From Polytrichum commune (lineage: Eukaryota; Streptophyta; Polytrichopsida; Polytrichales; Polytrichaceae), in the NCBI GenBank assembly GCA_950295325.1, contig OX485806.1, positions 6,822,001 to 6,886,000 of the forward strand: DNA of 64,000 bases. Reading direction: 5' to 3'. Within the stretch, counting starts at the first letter, position 1, and every line of letters begins with the position of its first letter. The notes under the pieces are model-generated. The model made no database searches, was not told the origin of the DNA, and was given only the letters and a program-made list of their open reading frames with translations. Shown piece after piece: positions 55,863 to 64,000 of the stretch. A program made the translations under genes and the position numbers.

Positions 55863-56689
55863 GATAGCTACTGCTTGTGGAAGGTTGACAAGAATCGTAT
55901 CTGCTGATGGCAAAGAACTACATGGCCACCTGAAACATGGGAATGAGGTTGGAGGTCTACTCACGGATCGAAGATTTCATCTGCAGAGCTAATGGCTGCA
56001 TTCTTACTTTGCTGTGGGCCTTGAAATGCCTGGAATCCAAGTGTGCAGGCTGGGATAAATTCCAGCAACATAGAGGTTGCCTTCGACAACTCCGTAAGTC
56101 TCCTCGTGCAAATTATGTGCGTTATTGGGTTGCTGCCAAGTGGCGGTTATTGGTGGAAGGCCTGGGAGGTGTTGCAGCTTGAGCTGCCGAATGATGCAAC
56201 GAGGCTGCTGCAGGCACAGTTGGTGGTTGCTGGCTCCAGGGGCCTAGAGGTGGGCTGAGCCAAACATGGGAGTGAAAAATCTGGATGGGCAGAGTTGAAG
56301 CATGGGTTTGGGCAGCTGTGAGTGGAAGTAATTAGGTATTAGAGGGATGGTTAATTAGTTTAGTAGAGGGACTGTGGGGATAGGCAGCTGAGCCAAGCAT
56401 GAAGTTGCATTAGTTTGATCTTACTTAGTGATAGGCGGGTGGTAGTTAGGAAATTAGTTGGTGTGGCATTATTCACAAGCAAAGAGGTCATTAGTATTTC
56501 TTAATGCCTGTGACCTTGTTCTCTATAAGTAAAATCGTGAGACTAGTCACATTAGCTGTGCCTTGGTGGTGGAAGTTTATTGCTGTGAGGTGCTACTGAG
56601 ATATGTGTGAGCTACATGCCTTCCCCCGGATTACGACGCATAAGGGTGGGGGTTTGTGGTTGACAAATGTACATGTTGGTTCGCCCCAG
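55863..56689. other. Unassigned, possibly retroelement-derived
   Basis: GC content is higher than the surroundings and there are short frames, but no domain. 56520-56640 has a TATA-less transcript-like character. Nothing supportable. Confidence 0.3.
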
Positions 56690-56982
56690 GCATCCCAATG
56701 CACCTACAAGGACTTGCTCCGGAGATTTTTGAGTAGGTTATAGTTAAGTAGCTTTCACACATGTTCATTGTTTTATCTACCAAGCAATGAATGTTGGATA
56801 GTTTTTGTCCCATCCCCAAATGCCTTACTACTCATCTATCTTACCATCGGTTTTTGTCAATGGAGCCCCTCGTGCCCTCATAGCAAAGACTAAAAAGCAA
56901 CCAATCACAAGGGCGGGAGGCGGCACTTTTAAAGGTCCTATATTCTTGCCTCATGTGTAGGTACCGATGGGAGCACGGGTAG
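56690..56982 (-). repeat. Fragment of MITE Y, inverted
   Basis: Reverse complement of about 5303-5590 with scattered changes; shared words include ACTATCCAACATTCATTG. The terminal inverted repeats of the element are absent here. Confidence 0.65.
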
Positions 56983-57799
56983 ATCACTCCATTGTCAAGT
57001 TGAACACCACGTGCGATGTGAGCCCAAATTCGTGCTCATATTGGTTTTTAAATCTTAAAAATTATATAACAGTTAGGTTTGGTTGGCATGACATGTTCAA
57101 AATCAATAAAAAGAGTGAGGTGTGGGATCAAACTAGTAATTTAACACTATATTTGTTAATTGGAGACTTTGGAAAGTCTCAAAATAAATTGGACCCGTAG
57201 TTTCGGATGCGAATATTGTGAACGTAGGGAACATGGGGAACACTGGCAACATAATGTTCGAAAGATCCATATGTGATGAATATATATGTTTCTAAATATA
57301 GTAATTAGTTGGGGGATAATCAAAACTACGCCAACACAATATTCCAATGTCACAAATTCACAATTATTTTGTATTTTTGATTTTGTATTGAACAAAATTA
57401 ACGAATCTATAAATAGCCATCTGATTTTATATCTAGGGACTCTTGGATGCGTATCCCAAACATAACATCTTAGCCAATTGTGGGTGAATTGAACGGCACA
57501 TCCCAAACGCAACAATATTAAAATAATTTGACAGTGTGTATAAGAAATTGCAAATTAGCATCTGCAATATAATTATATAGTTTGGACTCCACATCCGTAA
57601 ACACAAACATATAAAAAACATTTGATAGCGCATGTGAAGTTGGATTCCACATCCTTAAATCAATACAATCATGATATATAATTGTAATCTATAAAATTGC
57701 TATAAAATGTGTCTAATATAGTATTCGACCCCAATGTCATATATTTCATGAAAAACCAAGACACATTTCAAATAATTGTGGTCCAACCCTACGTCAATA
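56983..57799. other. AT-rich flank downstream of the DUF7869-like gene
   Basis: No gene. Two related words, GACTCCACATCCGTAAA (about 57583) and GATTCCACATCCTTAAA (about 57640), lie 57 bp apart and contain part of the palindrome half-site found upstream of the gene. Confidence 0.4.
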
Positions 57800-60700
57800 T
57801 CATTCTCCATCTTCATCTTCAGCTTCATTTCCATTCTCGACATCGTTTTCTGCAGCAGCAATACGTGCCAAGTTGTCTTTGGCAAAATCTATATGTTTTT
57901 GGGGGATGGTCATTGTCTCTGATTTGGAACCTTTGCGTGGTTTCCAAGCACAAAGTATGGTATCTGTGTTTATCCATATTGGTTCGTATGCTGAGTCCAT
58001 TGTCCATTTGAAACCTTTTTTGGTGTCCCACCCTAAATATGTGCGGAGCACATTTTGATCTTTGGTGCTAGGACGGCAATATTCCACCTCAATTTGATGA
58101 AAATTTGGGCTAGTTGGAACAAAATTTGGTGATGACAATGCTTTTACCAACCAAATCGGTTTAGGGTGCTCCTCATCTCCAGGACGTACGAGGATCATAT
58201 ACCCTTCGTAGCAATCAACAGCCACACGAAATGATGGAGCCGGACGATTACGAGCTGGGCCAACATAATGGTCGTCCGCTGCGAACTCTTCCCGGATGTC
58301 CCCATTGTCGAAGAACATGGCCTCAGATTCCACGATTGTCACTCGGCTTTGTGGCCAAAAACCTTGTGTCAAACATGAATGTGTTTCGACATCGGGTGCT
58401 AGCAATGCTGAGCGAATGCGATCCCAGTACGTAATCAATGGTTCGTGGGTATCCCGAACACGCCTTGTGATGTCTTCCTCGCACAATTCTTTCCAATATT
58501 GGATGAATCCGGATATACCTTTGATGATTTCTGGTCCATTCCTCATGGGGTTGGGTTTGCAAGGCTTCGGCTCCCCGTCAGGTAGCATACATTTGCCCTC
58601 TTCGTTTTGGTGCCATACGAGTATCCCTTCCTCTGGACCCCAATCCGGGGAAGTGCACAAAACTTTGAATTGCATGGCCGGCAGACCATCATCACGCATA
58701 TAGAATCGGAATTGTTGAGCCTTGGTATGGCCCACTAAACGGTCACCTCCCTTAAGAATGAATGGTTCGATAAACGCTTTGAAATCGGGCACTTCTTCAA
58801 TCAAATGCGGGATGACTGGCACATTATCCAAATCCATGTATGATTTCATGAGAAGAGGAATCGTTGGAAAATCCTCCTCGTGCAACTTCATACTCCAACG
58901 TCCAAATGAAGCGTCAATGTCATCATGCGTGTGGCCAACAATAAAAAAAGACACAAACACTTCTTTGAAAATGCCCTTGGCTACGAGCAATGACCAAAAA
59001 CAAAACACGTATCGACATTTGTTGTCTTTGGCACAATTGTCCAGTTGCACATGTAGAGTTGGAGGCAAAGGTTTAGCAAGAACGGTTTGTTCAGGCGGTT
59101 CTTGCAGTGACGATAGACATACTTCTTTCCCCTCTAGCACAGCCTCATAAATCGGTGTTGTTCCACATCCAACAAAAAGAGCGCGAGAGGATGATGTTGG
59201 CGGACTCTCAAGATCTCGTAGAAGTTTTGCAAAAGACCCTACGGTATGATTGGCGTCGCCTGGATAGAAATCCAAGCCATAATGTGCATACTTGACGTCC
59301 ACATGGCCATGTGCAATCATACCTGAATTAAGACATACAAATGAGAAGTACATTCCAATATCATTTATGATAAGGAAATTCAATTTTTCCGCAAGCAGGC
59401 CAAGAAAATGAACAAACACTTACGGATGTACATCCGTAACTCTTAACGATGAGTATGTGGGTTCGCAAAAAAAATGTGAAAACCAACGAACGTGTGACAG
59501 ATATTGGGAGCTTGAAATATCCATCTGTAGCCTTTATTTTCCGTGCATAACAAGGGCACGCAGTCTTCGCATGGTCCACTTTGTCATGAATGATTGTCAA
59601 AACCTCATTCGGCCTCATTATCGATAATGCGCGATTCTTGTAGTAGTCTTGACGGTGTGCCTCTTGGTTGTTGACATGCTCAATGTATTTCCGTTGATGT
59701 CTATTGTGCGACTTAGTCCCTATGGGATGTGCATCTCGAAGGCCCTTGTATTTCTCACAAGCAGAACGCCTGACAAACTTATCCCCAGGCCTCTTCGTAA
59801 TGTACTCTGCAAATTGTTGATTCTTGATCACACTCAATTTTGACAACGAAATCGGCCCACATCCAGCCTTTTCGCCAACCTCATTAACATCCATAAGTAT
59901 GTTCTTCCATTTTGTCCTTGTAGGCAAAACCATCTGGACAACCTTTTCCCCCGACGGCAGAGTCCGTGTCTTGTGTGGCATCGCATCTGCTAATGGCATA
60001 ATGATGGTTGATAGTGTTGCAGCCGCTTGGAGTGTTGCCTCCCTGGGCTTCTTTGTACCAGAGTTGCCATGGAACCGAGAACGCCGTCCTTGCAGCGAGT
60101 AGTTCCGGAACCTATAAAAATCTGCCTTTGAAACTGCATGTATAATGTACCATGCCGTGCAGCATACCTCTATATTTTCCAAGGTCACAACCTTACGACC
60201 TTCGGCATCAAAATGCATGTTGCGATGGACTTCAAGTTTCTTTGCAGATCGCATCCGAAAGTCCGCAAGCCACATCTCTTGTCTCAAAGATTTGATTTTG
60301 TCACGGGGAAATAGTTGGCAACACATTTTTGCACAACAATCCTTTGTTGCTACGGACCTAATAGATGTGTCTCCCAATGTTAGATCTCGACGACGTTGCG
60401 TGGGTTCACGGGGCACGCGAACGGAATCATATTTACACCGACCTTGTCTAGGACGCATTGTGGCGAACAAAGTCTTTTGTATTTCCTCAAAACGACGTGC
60501 ATGATTCCACAAGCTGACACCATCGTGAAGAACACTTCGCAACGACCATCGACGAAGAGAGAATCTCCAACCAGGAGGTACTTCCAATGGATGTAAGGAG
60601 TTCAAAATGCACACCCCAACATCTTCCTCCCCAAGGGGATTTGCATCAATACAGTCCGTAGGATTTGAGTTCCTACAAACACCATTGGCCACGGGGACGC

Positions 60701-60896
60701 CGTATCCATTGACTATGACAACATCAAGATCAATCCATTGTTCCCGCGAATAACCCTCACATGTTGGTATGAAATCATCCTCTGCATTGGCGACACCAAT
60801 TGTAGTTTCATGTTCCATGACACCTTCAAATTCGCTAGCATAGCTTGACGCTTCCGAAGAGAACTCGAATGCACTATCTCGGACGTTGGAATCCAT
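57800..60896 (-). CDS. DUF7869-like protein, putative transposase of an unassigned element
   Basis: Two main exons. Exon 1 runs from ATG 60896 (MDSNVRDSAFEF; an ATG at 60956 adds 20 residues) to about 59500, donor not fixed. Exon 2 starts at 59322 after a strong acceptor (TTAATTCAG) and ends at TGA 57800. Exon 1: acidic N terminus, a Cys cluster (CCAKMCCQLFP), then GRRSRFHGNSGTKKPRE. Exon 2: LHVQLDNCAKDNKCRYVFCF and FFIVGHTHDDIDASFGRW, the D-N-C-x-x-(N)-K and G-H-T-H-x-D-I-D signature I associate with DUF7869 proteins, often repetitive in eukaryote genomes. Asp and His spacing hints at an RNase H-like nuclease, unproven. The last 20 residues are acidic. No stop or frameshift is seen. Confidence 0.6.
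59420..59439. repeat. Palindrome inside the DUF7869-like gene
   Basis: TTACGGATGTACATCCGTAA is a perfect 20-bp palindrome in the likely intron. Its arms (TTACGGA-TCCGTAA) are the outer part of the palindrome arrayed upstream. Confidence 0.8.
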
Positions 60897-61240
60897 GGCC
60901 ACTACAAGTAACCCACATGAAGAGTATGTCAAAATATCCCATTCAATAAATGTCATGGATAGTCCTAACGCTTATTGTCAATGAAACATAATGTCAACAA
61001 TAGTGGATTTCATGGCCTGGAAACAAAGACACATTGGTATACGAACGCGCGTACGTATATCTCCATGTAACAACATTATCAGTGCAAGCACGCGCATACA
61101 TATGTCTTTATTTGTTCATAGTCGGCGGAAAGGTCCAGACAACAAAAACATGACAGTTTTATGGGCGCGCACCCGTAAATCTCTTCGTGGTCAAAGAGGT
61201 CAATATCATGCGCAAATGTTTTCGCAAACTATACAACATA

Positions 61241-62083
61241 GGTATACGGACGTGCGTCCGCAAACATCCGAATGTCAAAAGTCAGTGTTATGCAAGACAC
61301 ACAGAGGTTTAGGAAACCAAGATGTCCAGGTGCCAGGTTCCTACTGTGTATTATGAATGTCAAAATATTATACTATGACATATAGGGTGATGTAAGCTTA
61401 GGGTTTAGGGATCTTATACCTCCATTGACCGTACAGTCTCAATGTAATATTCTACATGGCACATAGTGAAAAGTATGGAACCAAAAGTTTGCAGGTTTAC
61501 GGACGCGCGTCCGTAAACCTCTCTGTACCTCATTACTAGCACAAATAGGTTTAGGTTACTGGACGTGAGTCAAAAAAATTTCATGACAATACAGTCTCGT
61601 TGGTATACTATACATGGCAAGTGGTCATGATGTCAGCTCAGGTGCAATACCGAACAATGGAACAAAAAGGTGCAAAAGTTTACGGACGCGCGTCCGTAAA
61701 CCTCAATGTAGATGAAATAGGTCAAGTATAATTCTCACTGCAATAGATATCCAATCAAGCAAGAGGTTAAAGGTTTACGGACGCGCGTCCGTAAACCTCA
61801 ATGTACATGAAATAGCTAAAGTATAATTCTCACAACAATAGATATCCAATCAAGCAAGAGGTTTAAGGTTTACGGACGCGCGTCCGTAAACCTCAATGTA
61901 AATGAAATAACTCAAGTATAATTCTCACAGAAATACATATCCAATCAAGCAAGAGGTTTAAGGTTTACGGACGCGCGTCCGTAAACCTCAATGTACATGA
62001 AATAGCTCAAGTGCAATTCTCACAGAAATAGATATCCAACCAAGCAAGAGGTTTAAGGTTTACGGACGCACGTCCGTAAACCT
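61241..62083. repeat. Array of 28-bp palindromes with 95-bp period
   Basis: The 28-bp palindrome is AGGTTTACGGACGC followed by its own reverse complement. Perfect copies start at 61493, 61771, 61866 and 61961; a 24-bp core copy is at 61678-61701 and a one-mismatch copy at 62056. From 61676 the spacing is exactly 95 bp five times over, and the linkers (CAATGTACATGAAATAGCT ...) are also similar. Degenerate copies occur nearer the gene at about 61241, 61161 and 61040. The array lies about 0.6-1.2 kb upstream of the DUF7869-like start codon, the layout of subterminal transposase-binding repeats. Confidence 0.85.
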
Positions 62084-63295
62084 CCGTGATTTGCGGCGCC
62101 ATAATAGGACCATTTCACCAGGAACGATACTTGCCATAAACAAAAATCAATCACTATAAGGATCCAGACAGTGCAATCCACATAAAAATTGGCTCCACTA
62201 ATGGGTTTATGGCTTGGAATTTAGTGTTTAGGGTATAAAAGGTCCATTGCAATAGGATCTGTACCTGCACGAAATAAACATCCAGAACACTACAAGGGTC
62301 CAAGCAGCGCAACCCACATCTGAGATGCAAAAATACTCCCTTGGTGGAGGGGTGTCCCCTTAAGTACTGATCGTTTCCCTTGGATCCGTTTTCCAACATA
62401 GGATACTAGCCACCATCTACGTCCTATAAATAAAAACCTAACATTACTACATTCCGTGTGCCAGCCTTACAATGGAATGTGTATTCATAGTGGACAACAT
62501 GCATAGACGATGAGTCCACATAATGACAAAGCAAAAGGCATCTACGTATTTATGGTGGACAACAAAGAAAACAGGCTAATAATATATGAGCATTGAACAT
62601 TGTTGAGGGGTGGTTTATAATATTGAAGTACCTAATATTGAGAGGTCATTGTAGAACTAGGAGACAGAAAATTATAGTGTCGTGTGAAACATCAACCACA
62701 ACAACAATAGTACATGGAGTATAAAAATACGTGTCATTCAAAATTAAACTAGCATCTATTTTATTGTTTTGCATACGATGTAATGATATTCACTCCAATA
62801 TCATGTTATCTCCTCTCATCTAGCATTTAAACTAGTAATTACATTTGCCACCACCCTACCATCCAACCCGTTTAATTTACCCACTTTTACACACCTATAC
62901 ATAATTATATTAATACGTACACAAACTTTGAGCGCCTAGATGCCATGAAAATAGCACATCTATTGTCATAGGCACTATGGGTTGCTTTAAAATCAATATT
63001 CTCAATTTCCTCTCTTAACCTTAGGGCCCCCTTCAATACATCAACATTTATTTCAAAAAAAATCATACTAGCATTCTAAATGTACTATACGTGAGACAAA
63101 AAACAATTTTTAGTACCCCATGTACATTATCTACAATATTGACTCAAACAATAGCAGTTGTTGTTCTAAGTAACATTATGAGCCCAACAAAGCATAATGG
63201 AGAGAAGGGGAGGGTAGGGTATCCAAATATTATAAAGGCAAGCAATTTTAAGTTGGTGACAGAAGGGGGATACTCTCATTAGTTCATACGTGGTA
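62084..63295. other. Gene-free stretch beyond the palindrome array
   Basis: No gene or recognised transposon end. AT-rich, with short motif-free frames. Confidence 0.4.
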
Positions 63296-63353
63296 CCCTA
63301 AATCCTAAACCCTAAACCCTAAACCCTAAACCCTATACCCTATACCCTATAAC
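63296..63353. repeat. Interstitial telomere-type repeat
   Basis: One CCCTAAAT, then several CCCTAAA units, then three CCCTATA variants. CCCTAAA is the Arabidopsis-type plant telomere repeat. The short degenerate tract with normal DNA on both sides indicates an interstitial site rather than a chromosome end. Confidence 0.75.
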
Positions 63354-63694
63354 CGCCCACCCCTGAACAAACACGACGACATACAGTACGCATGGTTAAC
63401 TGAATAACTCCCAATACATGTGTAGCCTTAAGTGGAAGTAATTCAAAACTATATGACTACCTTTAAATTTTGTAAAATAAAACCATAAACATTTCAAATG
63501 TGAAGCAAATTTAGGGGTAACCTTACCTTTCATTTTTTTAAATCTTTCTTTGGCTTTAAACCATTTTCTTTAAACATATACTTTTGATGAAAGGTTTTGA
63601 AGATCGTATATTGGTATTCTATAATCGAGTCCTAAACACAACTCACCACCGAAAGAAAACTCCAAATATAAACAAGTTTGCTACTACTTATAAG

Positions 63695-63875
63695 CGATAA
63701 TACAAGCTGAGGCCTATGTGTGGAAGGATTGGATGGATCCGAAAGGTTGTTTAATGTACAAGAGGGATGTACATTCAACACATACCCATGCATTTTGTTT
63801 TAATACAAGCTTAGACCTATGTGTGGAGGGATTGAATTAATCCGTAATGTTGTTTAAGGTATTACAAGCATATGA
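63695..63875. repeat. Diverged 70-bp direct repeat
   Basis: AATACAAGCTGAGGCCTATG (about 63700) recurs as AATACAAGCTTAGACCTATG (about 63802), and similarity continues for about 60 bp. No coding sequence. The final 120 bases of the window hold nothing recognisable. Confidence 0.55.
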
Positions 63876-64000
63876 ATTCTCCCCATATCTCGATGTTTCG
63901 GTTTTGTTAATTGCGTCTCACAACTTATTGCGATAATTGAGGGATTCACAAGTATTTCTTGGCAAAGTTTCATGAGAATTTGTGGCCAATTGGTATATTG

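Noticed and set aside
56520-56640. Possible solo LTR
   Set aside because: No second copy, no TG...CA borders with a duplication, and no primer site could be found.
58231-59150. Plus-strand frames opposite the DUF7869-like gene
   Set aside because: Shadows of the minus-strand exon; no domain or splice support.
61493-62083. CRISPR-like regular repeats
   Set aside because: The repeats are perfect palindromes with similar, not unique, spacers of about 67 bp, in a plant genome next to a transposase-like gene.
1-64000. tRNA, rRNA or organellar insertions
   Set aside because: No cloverleaf with a GTTCRA arm, no rRNA words and no organellar genes were recognised; a dedicated scan would be needed to exclude a degenerate tRNA.

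Overview
The window is nuclear DNA of a land plant. The evidence is a G-type lectin receptor-like kinase with plant domain order, GT-AG introns, CCCTAAA telomere-type repeats and an abundance of plant transposon families. The sequence does not fix the lineage. The repeat load, and relics of a non-LTR element with a restriction-like endonuclease, would fit a fern, lycophyte or bryophyte at least as well as a seed plant, but that is a weak inference.

Left part (1-19.9 kb): two tandem copies of a secreted alpha/beta-hydrolase gene (A 10646-12167, B 16674-18195) with the same two-exon structure and introns of identical length (463 bp). Each copy has a transposon in its upstream region. Copy A has a complete 3.58-kb PIF/Harbinger element (6960-10541, 3-bp ATA target duplication) between a TATA-like box and the start codon. 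Copy B has a Mutator-like element (13503-16169, near-perfect 9-bp target duplication), itself filled with a CACTA-like MITE, a pogo/Emigrant-like element and a truncated long-TIR element. The long-TIR family (here called W) occurs twice and encodes one small protein with a zinc-ribbon-like and a Tudor-like segment. Pieces of the hydrolase 3' end are reiterated downstream of both copies.

Middle (20.3-32.4 kb): a three-exon lectin receptor kinase on the minus strand (20302-23618), then gene-poor DNA with MITEs (CACTA-like, Tourist), a LINE relic, and a 1-kb unit with CACTA-like ends enclosing a non-LTR retrotransposon fragment.

32368-49737 is one 17.4-kb Ty3/gypsy-type LTR retrotransposon with 2.74-kb LTRs that differ by one substitution and one homopolymer base. 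It has a perfect 5-bp target duplication (ATCTT), a TGGCGCC-type primer site, two related small ORFs before gag, gag-pol with one internal TGA, and a long third reading frame after pol broken by three in-frame TAG codons. It landed in frame inside a minus-strand ORF (halves at 49738-50360 and 30661-32362) that ends in a decayed methyltransferase-like domain.

Right part (50.3-64 kb): GC-rich repeats and degenerate telomere-like motifs, a 97-bp minisatellite, AT-rich decayed DNA, and a two-exon minus-strand gene (57800-60896) with a DUF7869-like domain. Upstream of it lies an array of 28-bp palindromes spaced exactly 95 bp apart (61676-62083, plus an outlier at 61493). That gene plus palindrome array is the best candidate for an undescribed mobile system. 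No rRNA, tRNA or CRISPR feature was recognised.
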